DNA from: Xanthomonas boreopolis
Lineage (GTDB): Bacteria; Pseudomonadota; Gammaproteobacteria; Xanthomonadales; Xanthomonadaceae
NCBI GenBank assembly: GCA_014654535.1
Contig: BNBA01000001.1
Span: forward strand, 1-64,000
Reading direction: 5' to 3'
DNA length: 64,000 nt
The notes beneath the pieces were generated by a model, which searched no databases, was not told the origin of the DNA, and saw only the letters and a program-made list of their open reading frames with translations. Each line of letters begins with the position of its first letter. Position 1 is the first letter of the stretch. Shown here piece by piece: positions 30,220-39,656 of this stretch. The translations under genes were made by a program, and so were the position numbers.

Positions 30220-30936
30220 ATGCGCCATGTGCTGAAGACGGCGGCCGCCGCCGCGCTGTCCTGCGCGGTCGCGGCCGCCCCCGCCAGTCCTCCCCAAGCC
30301 CCGGGCGCCATGGCCGCCGCCGCGCCGGTGCCCGCTTCCGGGCTGGCCGGCGTGTTGGCGTCGCAGGCGCCGACGCTGGACCGGCATGTGCTGGCCCTGG
30401 CCACCGAAGCGTTGCAATGCGCGCGCCATCGCGGCGAGGTGGCCGGGGACGCCCTGCTCAGCGTGATCGACTATTCCCGGCCCTCGACCGAGCGCCGGTT
30501 GTGGGTCTTCGACCTCAGGCAGCAGCGGCTGCTGTTCCAGGAATGGGTGGCGCACGGCCGCAATACCGGGGCCGACCTCGCGACCAGGTTCTCCAACGAC
30601 GACGGCAGCTACATGTCGAGCCTGGGCGCGTTCGTCGCCGAGGACGCCTATACCGGCCACAACGGCTATTCGCTGCGGCTGAAGGGGCTGGAGCCGGGCT
30701 TCAACGATCGCGCGCACGATCGCGCCATCGTCATCCACGGTGCGCCCTACGTGAGCGAGGCGATCATCCGGAACCAGGGGCGGCTCGGCCGCAGCCTGGG
30801 GTGCCCGGCCGTGCGCCCGGCGATCGCGCACCGGCTCATCGACGCGATCCGCGGCGGTTCGTTCGTGTTCGCCTACTACCCGGACCCGGATTGGCTGCGC
30901 CATTCGCGCCTGCTCGGCGATTGCGGCGCGACCTAG
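30220..30936 (+). CDS. Murein L,D-transpeptidase catalytic domain family protein
   Basis: The 238-residue exported protein has an N-terminal signal (LKTAAAAALSCAVAAAPA) and a C-terminal catalytic domain of the YkuD_2-like type. The sequence RLWVFDLRQQRLLFQEWVAHG starts the domain (shown in part), DRAIVIHGAPYVS supplies the active-site histidine and GRSLGCPAVRP the catalytic cysteine. It would cross-link or edit peptidoglycan in the periplasm; alternatively it could attach envelope proteins. The ATG at 30220 begins the signal peptide; a frame upstream has no signal. The neighbours are thrC and an FNR-type regulator, with no obvious functional link. Confidence 0.82.
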   Translation: MRHVLKTAAAAALSCAVAAAPASPPQAPGAMAAAAPVPASGLAGVLASQAPTLDRHVLALATEALQCARHRGEVAGDALLSVIDYSRPSTERRLWVFDLRQQRLLFQEWVAHGRNTGADLATRFSNDDGSYMSSLGAFVAEDAYTGHNGYSLRLKGLEPGFNDRAHDRAIVIHGAPYVSEAIIRNQGRLGRSLGCPAVRPAIAHRLIDAIRGGSFVFAYYPDPDWLRHSRLLGDCGAT

Positions 30937-30992
30937 CGGGTGCCGTTCGCGACCGCCCGGGAGGCGTGGCGCGCCCGGGGCCGCCGGAGCCG

Positions 30993-31748
30993 TCAGAAGT
31001 CGTCGTCGCCCGCGAGCCGGCGCAGGCCGGGGTAATCCAGGATCTGCACCAGGTGCAACTGCGGCAGCGCGATCAGCCGTTGCTGCTTGAGCTTGGTGAA
31101 GGTGCGGCTCACCGTTTCCATGGTCAGGCCGAGGTGGTCGGCGATGTCGCCGCGCCCCATCGGCAATGCGACGGTGTCGCCGGGCAGGCCCGGCTGGGTG
31201 GAACGCGCGGCCAGCCGCAGCAGGAAGTGTGCGAGCCGCTCGCCCGGCTGCAGCCGGGCGAGCGCCAGGCCGGTGTCCTGGGCGGCGGCCAATTCCATGC
31301 TGGTGCGCTGGAGCAGCTTGCGTTCCAGGTGCGGGTAGCGCTCGCGTATCGCGCGCATGTCGGCGACCGGGGTCCGGCACACCTGGCTGTCGACGAGGGC
31401 CTCGATGTCGTGGCGATGCTGCGGCGTCCCGGTCAGGCCGACGTAGTCGCCGGGCAGCACGAAGCCGGTGACCTGGCGGCGCCCGTCGGCCAGCGTCCGC
31501 ACCATCCGCAGCACGCCGGAGGTGAGGGTATAGACGTACTGCCGGGCGTCGCCGGCGCGCACCAGGGTGCTGCCGGCGGAGCAGCGCAGGTGCTGGGTGG
31601 CCCGGTCCAGCGTCTCCATCTCGTGCTCGGACAGCGCAGAGCAGACGGCGCGGCCGCGCACGGCGCAATGGGCGCATTCCAGCGCCTGCGGGGGCGGCAC
31701 CGAGGCGTCCGTGCAAGGGGTCCCGGCGATTGCGCTCTGCCGATACAT
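30993..31748 (-). CDS. FNR-type Crp family oxygen-responsive regulator
   Basis: The 251-residue protein joins a cyclic-nucleotide-type beta-roll to a winged helix-turn-helix. The N-terminus has ECAHCAVRGRAVC, i.e. Cys25-x2-Cys28-x7-Cys36, and a further cysteine near residue 123 (DSQVCRTP). This is the four-cysteine pattern of [4Fe-4S] FNR proteins of the FnrN/Anr type. The recognition helix reads LTMETVSRTFTKL; the ETVSR residues match FNR specificity for TTGAT-N4-ATCAA sites. It would switch genes for low-oxygen growth. It is divergent from hisS, with a 110-bp shared upstream region. The nearby RegB/RegA pair suggests a shared redox theme in the genome. Confidence 0.9.
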   Translation of the reverse strand: MYRQSAIAGTPCTDASVPPPQALECAHCAVRGRAVCSALSEHEMETLDRATQHLRCSAGSTLVRAGDARQYVYTLTSGVLRMVRTLADGRRQVTGFVLPGDYVGLTGTPQHRHDIEALVDSQVCRTPVADMRAIRERYPHLERKLLQRTSMELAAAQDTGLALARLQPGERLAHFLLRLAARSTQPGLPGDTVALPMGRGDIADHLGLTMETVSRTFTKLKQQRLIALPQLHLVQILDYPGLRRLAGDDDF

Positions 31749-31858
31749 GGCGGATTCCCCGGCGAAAAGACGCTGCCATGATACGCCATGCGGCCTGCGC
31801 GGCCGAGGCCGGATAGAATTGCGTTCTTTCGTCCCCCCGTTCCGCAGGAGTCCCGCAC

Positions 31859-33253
31859 GTGATCAAGCCCCGCACGCCGCCCGGCATCATGGAATTGCTG
31901 CCGCGCGAGCAGATCGCGTTCCAGCGCATGCTGGACGTCATCCGCCGCAACTACGAGCGGTTCGGGTTCCTGCCGGTGGAGACGCCGGTGTTCGAACTGT
32001 CCGACGTGCTGCTGACCAAGTCCGGGGGCGAGACCGAGCGGCAGGTGTACTTCGTGCAGTCCACCGGCGCGCTGGCCAATGCCGCCGGATCCGGCGAGGC
32101 CGGGCTGCCGGAGCTGGCGCTGCGCTTCGACCTGACCGTGCCGCTGGCGCGCTACGTCGCCGAGCACGAGCACGAGCTGGCGTTCCCGTTCCGCCGCTAC
32201 CAGATGCAGCGCGTCTACCGCGGCGAGCGCGCCCAGCGCGGCCGCTTCCGCGAGTTCTACCAGTGCGACATCGACGTGATCGGCAAGGACGCGCTGAGCA
32301 TCCGCTACGACGCCGAGGTGCTGGCGGTGATCCACGCGGTGTTCTCCGAACTGGGGATCGGCGACTTCCGCGTGCAGTTGAACAACCGCAAGCTGCTGCG
32401 CGGCTTCTTCGAGAGCCTGGGCGTGGCCGAGGGCGAGCTGCAGCTGGCGGTGCTGCGCGAGGTCGACAAGATCGACAAGCGCGGCGCCGACTACGTGCGC
32501 GAGACCCTGGCCGGCGAGGGCTTCGGCATCCCGGCGCAGCAGGTCGAGAAGATCCTGGCGTTCATCGCGGTGCGCTCGAACGGCCACGCCGATGCGCTGG
32601 CGCGGCTGGATGCGCTGCTAGCGGAGGCCGGGCCGAGCGAGGTGCTGCGCGAGGGCGCGGCCGAGCTGCGCGAGGTGCTGGAACTGGTGCGGGCGCTGGG
32701 CGTGCCCGAGGACGCCTATTGCCTGAACTTCTCCATCGCCCGCGGCCTGGACTACTACACCGGCACCGTCTACGAGACCACGCTGGTCGACCATCCGCAG
32801 ATCGGCTCGATCTGCTCCGGCGGCCGCTACGAGAACCTGGCCAGCCACTACACCAAGTCGAAGCTGCCCGGCGTCGGCATCTCGATCGGCCTGACCCGTT
32901 TGTTCTGGCAGCTGCGCGATGCCGGGCTGGTCTCGGGCGTGGAGGCCAGCAGCGTGCAGGCGCTGGTGGCGCTGATGGACGAGGAGCGGCTGGCCGATTC
33001 GCTCGACATCGCGCGCTTGCTGCGCGCGGGCGGGATCAACACCGAAGTGCAGATGGAGCCGAAGAAGATCGGCAAGCAGTTCCAGTACGCGGCGCGCGCC
33101 GGCATCCGTTTCGTGGTGCTGGCCGGCGAGGACGAGCGCGCGCGCGGCGTGGTCGCGGTGAAGGACCTGGTGCGCGAGCAGCAGTTCGAGGTCGCCCGCG
33201 AGGAGTTGGCGAGCGCCCTGCAGGTCGAGCTGGAGCAGGCGAAGGTGATGTGA
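31859..33253 (+). CDS. hisS: Histidine-tRNA ligase
   Basis: The 464-residue class II synthetase charges tRNA-His. Motif 2 is seen as [29 protein letters not shown], shown here only in part; [13 protein letters not shown] and the histidine-binding [16 protein letters not shown] follow. The C-terminal anticodon domain has [17 protein letters not shown]-like sequence. Several segments ([20 protein letters not shown]) resemble the archaeal/eukaryotic-like HisRS subtype. Start is GTG at 31859 with AGGAG 8 nt upstream. A strong terminator (33316-33346) separates it from the his biosynthetic operon, so it is probably regulated apart from it. Confidence 0.95.
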   Translation: MIKPRTPPGIMELLPREQIAFQRMLDVIRRNYERFGFLPVETPVFELSDVLLTKSGGETERQVYFVQSTGALANAAGSGEAGLPELALRFDLTVPLARYVAEHEHELAFPFRRYQMQRVYRGERAQRGRFREFYQCDIDVIGKDALSIRYDAEVLAVIHAVFSELGIGDFRVQLNNRKLLRGFFESLGVAEGELQLAVLREVDKIDKRGADYVRETLAGEGFGIPAQQVEKILAFIAVRSNGHADALARLDALLAEAGPSEVLREGAAELREVLELVRALGVPEDAYCLNFSIARGLDYYTGTVYETTLVDHPQIGSICSGGRYENLASHYTKSKLPGVGISIGLTRLFWQLRDAGLVSGVEASSVQALVALMDEERLADSLDIARLLRAGGINTEVQMEPKKIGKQFQYAARAGIRFVVLAGEDERARGVVAVKDLVREQQFEVAREELASALQVELEQAKVM

Positions 33254-33315
33254 ACCGGGTTCGCCGGGCTCCGTGCCGGCGAACCGGTGGGGCCTTCGCC
33301 CCGGATGGAAAGATC

Positions 33316-33346
33316 GGGCCGGGCCGCTTGTCCCGGCCCTTTTTTT
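33316..33346 (+). terminator. Strong intrinsic terminator after hisS
   Basis: GGGCCGGG (33316-33323) pairs with CCCGGCCC (33332-33339) over an 8-nt loop and is followed by seven T. A second imperfect inverted repeat (CCGGGTTCGCCGG and CCGGCGAACCGG, about 33255-33286) lies between it and the hisS stop. The his operator and promoter begin within a few bases after the T tract. Confidence 0.9.
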
Positions 33347-33377
33347 GGTTTAATGTATTAACACGCTATTACATTAA
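33345..33377 (+). promoter_or_regulatory. his operon promoter covered by a TrpR-type operator
   Basis: TTAATGTA (33350-33357) and TACATTAA (33370-33377) form a perfect inverted repeat with a 12-nt AT-rich centre, in striking contrast to the GC-rich surroundings. A promoter fits on top of it: TTGGTT (33345-33350), 16 bp, TATTAC (33367-33372). The expected start of transcription falls at or next to the ATG at 33382, so the first message may be leaderless. The TrpR-family protein encoded next is the obvious ligand, giving histidine-dependent autoregulation. Confidence 0.8.
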
Positions 33378-33381
33378 CGCA

Positions 33382-33708
33382 ATGAAACAACGTCCCAACC
33401 CCCGTTCCGACCGCGATGCCAGCGCCCCCCTCCGGGCGCTGGCCGATGCGCTGGCGTGCCTGGGCGAGGCCGCGGCGGTCGAGGCTTTCCTGCGCGACCT
33501 GTGCACCCCGGCCGAGCTGGAGGCCATGGCCGATCGCTGGCGGGTGGTGCCGTTGCTGGTGCAGGGCGTGCCGTACCGCGAGATCCATGACCTGACCGGC
33601 GTCAGCGTCACCACTATCGGGCGCGTCGCCCGCACCCTCGAGCACGGCACCGGCGGCTATGCCGCGGCGTTGCGCGAGTCTTCGGCACGGCCTGCCGGAT
33701 CCCACTGA
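33382..33708 (+). CDS. TrpR-family regulator of histidine biosynthesis (YerC/HisR-like)
   Basis: The 108-residue all-helical protein matches the TrpR/YerC/YecD family: [27 protein letters not shown], then [18 protein letters not shown], then [21 protein letters not shown], the helix-turn-helix (all shown as parts). It heads the his operon and lies 4 bp behind a perfect operator-like palindrome. By analogy with TrpR it would bind histidine or a pathway signal and repress its own operon. I recall comparative-genomic proposals of a TrpR-family HisR in Xanthomonadales; the direct ligand is, to my knowledge, not established. hisG follows after 9 bp. Confidence 0.85.
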   Translation: MKQRPNPRSDRDASAPLRALADALACLGEAAAVEAFLRDLCTPAELEAMADRWRVVPLLVQGVPYREIHDLTGVSVTTIGRVARTLEHGTGGYAAALRESSARPAGSH

Positions 33709-33717
33709 GAGATCGAT

Positions 33718-34632
33718 ATGAGTGCTTCCCATGCGGCACCGGTGCGCGACCGGTTGCGCATCGCCATCCAGAAAAGCGGCCGGCTGGCCGAGCCCGCGCG
33801 CAGCCTGCTGACCGCGTGCGGGCTGAGCTGGCGCCAGAGCCGCGACAAGCTGTTCTGCTATGGCGAGTCGCTGCCGGTCGACCTGCTGCTGGTGCGCGAC
33901 GACGACATCCCGGGCCTGATCGCCGACGGCGTGGCCGACCTGGGCATCGTCGGCCTCAACGAGCTGGACGAGCAGGCCGCCGAGCGCCGCCGCAACGGCC
34001 TGCCGCCGGCCTATCGCGCGTTGCGCGGCCTGGACTTCGGCCAATGCCGGCTGATGCTGGCGGTGCCCGAGGAATGGGAGTGGCAGGGCGTGCGGCAGCT
34101 CGCCGGCATGCGCATCGCCACCAGTTATCCCGCGATCCTGTCGGAGTGGCTGGCCAGGCAGGGCGTGGACGCGCAGGTGGTGGAGCTGTCCGGTTCGGTC
34201 GAGATCGCGCCGCGCCTGGGCACGGCCGACCTGATCTGCGACCTGGTGTCCTCCGGCGCCACGCTGGCGGCGAACCAGCTCAAGCCGGTGGAGCTGGTGA
34301 TGGAGAGCGAAGCCGTGCTGGCCGGTTCGGTGCGCGAACCGGCGGACGCCCGCGCCGGCCTGCAGGCGATGCTGCTGCGCCGCCTGGACGGCGTGGTCAA
34401 GCTGCGCGACAGCAAGTTGCTGATGTTCCGCGCCGAACGGGCGCAGGTGGCGGCGCTGAGCCGGCTGCTGCCCGACGCCGACCCGTTGGTGCAGCTGCCC
34501 GACGACGGCAGCAACGGGGTGCGCCTGCAGACGATGTGCCACGGCGCGGTCACCTGGCAGCGCCTGGAGGAACTGGAGCGCGCCGGCGCGCGCGGATTGA
34601 TGGTGTTGACGGTGGAGCGGTCCCTCGCATGA
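33718..34632 (+). CDS. hisG: ATP phosphoribosyltransferase, long form
   Basis: HisG joins ATP and PRPP in the first, feedback-controlled step of histidine synthesis. The 304-residue length marks the long form, which carries its own C-terminal ACT-like regulatory domain and needs no HisZ. Landmarks are [31 protein letters not shown], and the PRPP loop [23 protein letters not shown] (in part), then the C-terminal domain ending [19 protein letters not shown] precedes the ATG at 33718. Its stop overlaps the hisD start as ATGA. Confidence 0.97.
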   Translation: MSASHAAPVRDRLRIAIQKSGRLAEPARSLLTACGLSWRQSRDKLFCYGESLPVDLLLVRDDDIPGLIADGVADLGIVGLNELDEQAAERRRNGLPPAYRALRGLDFGQCRLMLAVPEEWEWQGVRQLAGMRIATSYPAILSEWLARQGVDAQVVELSGSVEIAPRLGTADLICDLVSSGATLAANQLKPVELVMESEAVLAGSVREPADARAGLQAMLLRRLDGVVKLRDSKLLMFRAERAQVAALSRLLPDADPLVQLPDDGSNGVRLQTMCHGAVTWQRLEELERAGARGLMVLTVERSLA

Positions 34633-35921
34633 ACAGACTCGACTGGAGCCAGCTCGACGAACGGGCGCAGGCCCGCGCGCTGACCCGCCCGGTGCAGGCG
34701 GTGGCTGCGCAGACCCGCGATTCGGTCGCCCGGTTGATCGCCGAAGTGCGCGAGATCGGCGATGTCGCGCTGCGCGAGATCACCGCGCGCTTCGACGGCG
34801 TGGCGCTGGCACGCTTCGAGGTGGAGGCGGAGGAATTCGCCGCGGCCGAGGCGTCGATCGCGCCGGAACTGCGCGAGGCGATGGTGGAGGCGATCGGCCG
34901 GATCGAGGCGTTCCACCGTGCCGGCATGGCGCAAGGCTATGCGGTGGAGACCGCGCCGGGCGTGGTCTGCGAGAAGATCGTGCGGCCGATCGGCCGGGTC
35001 GGGCTGTACGTGCCCGCCGGCAGCGCGCCGCTGCCCTCGACCGCCTTGATGCTGGGCGTGCCGGCGCGCCTGGCCGGGTGCCGCGAGGTCGTGCTGTGCA
35101 CGCCCCCGCGCAAGGACGGCACGGCCGATCCCGCGGTGCTGGTCGCCGCCAGGCTGACCGGCGTGAGCCGCGTCTTCAAGCTGGGCGGCGCGCAGGCGAT
35201 CGCGGCCATGGCGTACGGCACCGAGAGCGTGCCCGCCTGCGACAAGCTGTTCGGGCCGGGCAACGGCTTCGTGACCGAGGCCAAGCAGCAGGTCGCGCAG
35301 TCCGGGGCGGCGGCCATCGACATGCCGGCCGGGCCGTCCGAGGTGCTGGTGATCGCCGATGCCGGCGCCAACGCCGCCTTCGTCGCGGCCGACCTGCTGT
35401 CGCAGGCCGAGCACGGTCCGGACTCGCAGGTGCTGCTGCTGTCCGACAGCGATGCGCTGATCGACGCGGTGCAGGTCGAGATCGAACGCCAACTGGCGCG
35501 GTTGCCGCGCGCGCAGATCGCGCGCCAGGCGCTGGCGCAGTCGCGGCTGGTCAAGGTCGCCGCGCTGGAGGACGCGTTCGCGATCAGCAACCGCTACGCG
35601 CCCGAGCACCTGATCCTGGCGCTGCGCGAGCCGCGCGCGTGGCTGGAACAGGTGGAGGCGGCCGGCTCGGTGTTCCTGGGCGACTATACGCCGGAGGCGC
35701 TGGGCGATTACTGCAGCGGCACCAACCACGTCCTGCCGACCAGCGGCGCGGCGCGCGCCTACAGCGGCGTGTCGGTGGCCAGCTTCCAGAACATGCTCAG
35801 CGTGCAGGCGGCCAGCCGCGCCGGCATCGCCGCGATCGGCGGTTGCGCGCTGACCCTGGCGCGCGCCGAAGGCCTGGACGCGCATGCGCTGGCGGTGGCG
35901 CTGCGGATGGAGGCGGCATGA
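34629..35921 (+). CDS. hisD: Histidinol dehydrogenase
   Basis: HisD performs the last two oxidations from histidinol to histidine, using zinc and NAD. The 430-residue protein shows [33 protein letters not shown], the signature [33 protein letters not shown], zinc/catalytic residues in [12 protein letters not shown] and NRYAPEHL, and SVASFQNM near the end. It overlaps hisG and hisC by ATGA at both ends, which indicates tight translational coupling. Confidence 0.97.
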   Translation: MNRLDWSQLDERAQARALTRPVQAVAAQTRDSVARLIAEVREIGDVALREITARFDGVALARFEVEAEEFAAAEASIAPELREAMVEAIGRIEAFHRAGMAQGYAVETAPGVVCEKIVRPIGRVGLYVPAGSAPLPSTALMLGVPARLAGCREVVLCTPPRKDGTADPAVLVAARLTGVSRVFKLGGAQAIAAMAYGTESVPACDKLFGPGNGFVTEAKQQVAQSGAAAIDMPAGPSEVLVIADAGANAAFVAADLLSQAEHGPDSQVLLLSDSDALIDAVQVEIERQLARLPRAQIARQALAQSRLVKVAALEDAFAISNRYAPEHLILALREPRAWLEQVEAAGSVFLGDYTPEALGDYCSGTNHVLPTSGAARAYSGVSVASFQNMLSVQAASRAGIAAIGGCALTLARAEGLDAHALAVALRMEAA

Positions 35922-37057
35922 GCGGGGCCTCGATCCTCGAGCTGGTGCGCGAGGACCTGCGCGCCTTCGCCGGCTATTCCTCGGCGCGCAGCGCCCGGGT
36001 GACGGGCGACGTCTGGCTCAATGCCAACGAATCGGCCTGGGCCAACCCGGCCGATCCGCAGGCGGGCGCGCGGCGCTATCCGGAACCGCAGCCGGAAGCG
36101 CTGCGGCGGACCCTGGCCGCGCTGTACGGCTGCGCCCCGGAGCAACTGCTGATCGGCCGCGGCAGCGATGAAGGCATCGACCTGCTGGTGCGCGCGCTGT
36201 GCGTGCCCGGCCGCGACGCGGTGGTGACCACGCCGCCGGTGTTCGGCATGTACGCCGTGTGCGCACGGCTGCAGAACGCGCCGCTGGTCGAGGTACCCCT
36301 GGTGGACGGCGAGGGCGGCTTCCATGCCGACATCCCGGCGATCGTCGGGGCCGCACTGGCTTCGCGCGCCAAGCTGGTGTTCCTGTGCTCGCCGTCCAAT
36401 CCCGCCGGCTCGGCGATCGCGCTGGAAGAGATCGAGGCGGCCCTGCAGGCGTTGAGCGGCAAGGCGGTGGTGGTGGTCGACGAGGCCTATGGCGAGTTCT
36501 CCGACGTGCCCTCGGCGGTACCGCTGCTGCAGCGCCATCCCAACCTGGCGGTACTGCGCACCTTGTCGAAGGCGCATGCCTTGGCGGCCGCGCGCATCGG
36601 CAGCCTGGTCGCCGACGCCGGGCTGGTCGCGGTGCTGCGCCGCTGCCAGGCGCCGTACCCGGTGCCGGCGCCGTGCGCTGCGCTGGCCGAGCAGGCCTTG
36701 CTGCCGCAAGCCCTGGAAACCACCGCGCGCCGCGTGGCCGAGGTCCGCGCCGAGCGCGAACGGCTGCAACGCGCGCTGGCCGCAGTGCCCGGCGTGCGCC
36801 GGGTGTATCCCTCGCAGGGCAACTTCCTGCTGGCGCGCTTCGCGGACGCCGGGTCGGCGTTCCAGGCACTGCTCGATGCCGGGGTGGTGGTGCGCGACCA
36901 GCGCGCCGCGCCGCAGCTCGGCGATGCCTTGCGCATCACTATCGGCACGCCGGAACAGAACGCGCGCGTGCTCGCGGCGCTACGGGAACCGAAAACCGGC
37001 AGCAAGGACGCGGCGCGCGCTCGAGAGGGGTTCGCACCGGACGGGGAGGCCGCATGA
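35918..37057 (+). CDS. hisC: Histidinol-phosphate aminotransferase
   Basis: HisC transaminates imidazole acetol phosphate to histidinol phosphate with PLP. The 379-residue class II aminotransferase has [28 protein letters not shown], the PLP-contacting [14 protein letters not shown] and [10 protein letters not shown], and the Schiff-base lysine in [16 protein letters not shown]. The C-terminus has an extra basic/acidic tail ([19 protein letters not shown]) not usually conserved. It overlaps hisD and hisB as ATGA. Confidence 0.97.
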   Translation: MSGASILELVREDLRAFAGYSSARSARVTGDVWLNANESAWANPADPQAGARRYPEPQPEALRRTLAALYGCAPEQLLIGRGSDEGIDLLVRALCVPGRDAVVTTPPVFGMYAVCARLQNAPLVEVPLVDGEGGFHADIPAIVGAALASRAKLVFLCSPSNPAGSAIALEEIEAALQALSGKAVVVVDEAYGEFSDVPSAVPLLQRHPNLAVLRTLSKAHALAAARIGSLVADAGLVAVLRRCQAPYPVPAPCAALAEQALLPQALETTARRVAEVRAERERLQRALAAVPGVRRVYPSQGNFLLARFADAGSAFQALLDAGVVVRDQRAAPQLGDALRITIGTPEQNARVLAALREPKTGSKDAARAREGFAPDGEAA

Positions 37058-38127
37058 AACCGATCCTGTTCGTCGACCGCGACGGCACCCTGATCGAGGA
37101 GCCGGCCGATTTCCAGATCGATGCCTTCGAGAAGCTGCGCTTCGTCCGCGACGTGATCCCGGCGATGCTGAAACTGCGCGATGCGGGCTACGAGTTCGTC
37201 ATCGTCAGCAACCAGGACGGCCTGGGCACGGACAGTTATCCGCAGGCCAGCTTCGATGGCCCGCACGGGCTGATGATGCAGGTGTTCGAAAGCCAGGGCA
37301 TCGTGTTCCGCGACGTGCTGATCGACCGCAGCCTGCCCACCGACAATGCGCCCACCCGCAAGCCGGGCCTGGGCATGATGGTGAAGTACCTGCAGGACCG
37401 GAACATCGACTGGGCGCGTTCGGCGATGGTCGGCGACCGCCCGACCGACATCCAGTTCGCGCGCAACCTCAACATCCGCGGCTTCCAGCTCAAGACCGAC
37501 CAGTTCGGCGGCGAGTGGAACTGGAGCGGCATCGCCCACGAGCTGGCCGATGCGCCACGCCGCGCGGTGGTCCGGCGCGATACCAAGGAGACCCGGATCC
37601 GGGTCGAGCTGGACCTGGACGGCGCGCCCGAGGCGCGCGTCGCCACAGGCCTGCCGTTCTTCGACCACATGCTCGAACAGATCGGCAAGCACGGCGGTTT
37701 CAGCCTCGACATCCGCGCCGAGGGCGACCTGCACATCGACGAGCACCACACCATCGAGGACACCGGCCTGGCGCTCGGGCAGGCGCTGCGCGAGGCGCTC
37801 GGCGACAAGCGCGGCATCGGCCGCTATGGGTTCACGCTGCCGATGGACGAGACCCAGGCCAGCGCGGCCCTGGATTTCAGCGGGCGGCCGTACTTCGTGT
37901 TCGAGGGCGAGTTCAGGCGCGAGCGGGTCGGCGACATGCCGACCGAGCTGGTGCCGCATTTCTTCCGCTCGCTGTGCGATGCCTCCGGGCTCAACCTGCA
38001 CCTGTCGGTGCGCGGCGAGAACGACCACCACAAGGTCGAGGGATGCTTCAAGGCGTTGGCCCGCGCGCTGCGCCAGGCCATCCGCCGCGAGGGCACCGCA
38101 TTGCCGTCGACCAAGGGGGCGCTATGA
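37054..38127 (+). CDS. hisB: Bifunctional histidinol-phosphatase / imidazoleglycerol-phosphate dehydratase
   Basis: The 357-residue fusion carries the HAD-type histidinol phosphatase first ([12 protein letters not shown] with Asp8 and Asp10; [23 protein letters not shown]) and the dehydratase second (about residue 170 on). The dehydratase shows [30 protein letters not shown], the metal ligands in [12 protein letters not shown], and [14 protein letters not shown]. The order matches the enterobacterial HisNB type. Both activities are in one chain, so no separate hisN is needed. It overlaps hisC and hisH. Confidence 0.97.
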   Translation: MKPILFVDRDGTLIEEPADFQIDAFEKLRFVRDVIPAMLKLRDAGYEFVIVSNQDGLGTDSYPQASFDGPHGLMMQVFESQGIVFRDVLIDRSLPTDNAPTRKPGLGMMVKYLQDRNIDWARSAMVGDRPTDIQFARNLNIRGFQLKTDQFGGEWNWSGIAHELADAPRRAVVRRDTKETRIRVELDLDGAPEARVATGLPFFDHMLEQIGKHGGFSLDIRAEGDLHIDEHHTIEDTGLALGQALREALGDKRGIGRYGFTLPMDETQASAALDFSGRPYFVFEGEFRRERVGDMPTELVPHFFRSLCDASGLNLHLSVRGENDHHKVEGCFKALARALRQAIRREGTALPSTKGAL

Positions 38128-38726
38128 CCGAGGTCGCGTTGATCGATGCCGGCGGCGCCAACCTCGGCTCGGTACGCTATGCGCTGGAGCGGCTCGGCGT
38201 GCAGGCCAGGCTGGTGCGCGACGCCGATGGCCTGCGCGGTGCCGGGCGGGTGATCCTGCCCGGCGTCGGCGCGGCCCCCGAGGGAATGGCGCGGTTGCAT
38301 GCGCAGGGCCTGGTCGAGCCGCTGCGCGCCCTGCGGGTGCCGCTGATCGGCATCTGCCTCGGCATGCAGTTGCTGTTCGAGCGCTCGGAGGAGGGCGACG
38401 TCGAATGCCTCGGACTGCTGCCGGGCGTGGTGCGCAGGCTGCATCCGGCCACCGGCATCCGGGTGCCGCACATGGGCTGGAACCGGCTGTTGCCGCTGCG
38501 CGCCTCGCCGTTGCTGGAAGGGCTGCCCGAGCGCGCTTACGCCTATTTCGTGCATGGCTACGCCGCGCCGCTCACCCCGGCCACCGTGGCCGCCAGCGAC
38601 CATGGAGGCCTGTTCACCGCCGTCGTGCACCAAGGCCTGTATTGCGGCGCGCAGTTCCATCCCGAGCGCTCGGCCGATGCCGGCTCGCGCATCCTGCGCA
38701 ATTTCCTGCAGATGGATTTCGAATGA
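38124..38726 (+). CDS. hisH: Imidazole glycerol phosphate synthase, glutaminase subunit
   Basis: HisH supplies ammonia from glutamine to HisF. The 200-residue class I amidotransferase has the nucleophile Cys78 in [10 protein letters not shown], the His179/Glu181 pair in AQFHPERS, and PHMGWNRL and YFVHGYAA typical of HisH. It overlaps hisB and hisA by ATGA. HisF, its partner, lies after hisA. Confidence 0.97.
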   Translation: MTEVALIDAGGANLGSVRYALERLGVQARLVRDADGLRGAGRVILPGVGAAPEGMARLHAQGLVEPLRALRVPLIGICLGMQLLFERSEEGDVECLGLLPGVVRRLHPATGIRVPHMGWNRLLPLRASPLLEGLPERAYAYFVHGYAAPLTPATVAASDHGGLFTAVVHQGLYCGAQFHPERSADAGSRILRNFLQMDFE

Positions 38727-39529
38727 GCTTCACCGTCTATCCCGCGTTGGACATCCGCAACGGCCAGGTGGTGCGCCTGCTGCAGGGCGACTACGACCGC
38801 GAGACCCGCTACGGCGACGATCCGCTGGAACGCGCGCGGCGTTTCGCCGCGGCGGGCGCGCGCTGGATGCACCTGGTCGACCTGGACGCGGCCAAGGCCG
38901 GCGGCTATACCTTGTCGCCGCTGCTGGCGCGGATCGCTTCGCAGACCGGGCTGCAGGTGCAGACCGGGGGCGGCGTGCGCTCGCGCGAGGACGTCGCGCG
39001 GATCCTCGACGCAGGTGCCGCGCGCGTGGTGATCGGCTCCCTGGCGGTGCGCGAGAGCGCGGCGGTGCTCGGCTGGCTGGACGAGTTCGGCCCCGAACGC
39101 ATCACCATCGCGCTCGACACGCGCCGCGACGAGGCCGGCGCGTGGCGCCTGCCGGTGCATGGCTGGACCGAGACCGCCGGCACCACGCTGGACGAACTGG
39201 CGACGCGCTACGCGCAGGCGGGCCTGCGCCACCTGCTGTGCACCGACATCGCCCGCGACGGCATGCTGTCCGGGCCGAACATGGATCTGTACGCGCACCT
39301 GCGCCGGCTGGCGCCCGGGCTGCAGGTGCAGGTCTCCGGCGGCGCCCGCGACGTGGCCGACGTCGCCGCGGCGAAGGCGGCCGGCTGCGCCGGGATCGTG
39401 CTCGGCAAGGCGCTGCTGGAAGGCCGCCTGCGGCTCGAGGAGGCGCTGGGGGCTGCCAGCGCGATCGGGACCGGCCACGCCGCGCCCGGCTGCGTGCGGG
39501 CCCAGGAAGAGGGAGGAAATGTATGTTGA
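38723..39529 (+). CDS. hisA: ProFAR isomerase, with repeat-encoded C-terminal tail
   Basis: HisA opens the ribose ring of ProFAR by an Amadori rearrangement. The 268-residue TIM barrel begins with [19 protein letters not shown] (catalytic Asp10), has [15 protein letters not shown]-like GSLAVRES, the second catalytic aspartate in [12 protein letters not shown], and [10 protein letters not shown]. The family is usually about 245 residues; here roughly the last twenty (from [10 protein letters not shown]) form an extra tail, and its last nine or so codons lie inside a dispersed repeat (from about 39501). The repeat has therefore supplied a new stop codon. The core enzyme appears intact. Confidence 0.96.
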   Translation: MSFTVYPALDIRNGQVVRLLQGDYDRETRYGDDPLERARRFAAAGARWMHLVDLDAAKAGGYTLSPLLARIASQTGLQVQTGGGVRSREDVARILDAGAARVVIGSLAVRESAAVLGWLDEFGPERITIALDTRRDEAGAWRLPVHGWTETAGTTLDELATRYAQAGLRHLLCTDIARDGMLSGPNMDLYAHLRRLAPGLQVQVSGGARDVADVAAAKAAGCAGIVLGKALLEGRLRLEEALGAASAIGTGHAAPGCVRAQEEGGNVC

Positions 39530-39619
39530 TGCATGCCCGGGCGATGACGCCGGCCTGCGCGCAGCCTGGCGTGGGCCTTTCGGGTCGCCGTATCCGGCCA
39601 TCGGAAGGCCGGATACGGC
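39501..39619 (+). repeat. Dispersed repeat and hairpin between hisA and hisF
   Basis: From GGAAGAG at 39505 to CGATGACGC at 39550 the sequence aligns without gaps to the reverse strand of the 44567-44833 element (35 of 46 bases identical). The central part forms a stem ATGTATG-TT-GATGCAT (39519-39534) at the same place where the other copy has GTGGACG-TC-CGTCCAC; the pairing is largely kept although the bases differ. Further on, GCCGTATCCGGCC (39587-39599) and GGCCGGATACGGC (39607-39619) form a perfect 13-bp hairpin. The 127-bp gap is the only sizeable one in the his operon. Confidence 0.75.
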
Positions 39620-39656
39620 AACGTGGCCTGTCCCGACCGCATTGGCGGACGCCGTC

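Noticed and set aside
33255-33286. A riboswitch or T-box between hisS and the his operon
   Set aside because: The segment is a simple bulged inverted repeat followed by a normal terminator. It lacks T-box features, and the operator palindrome explains regulation.
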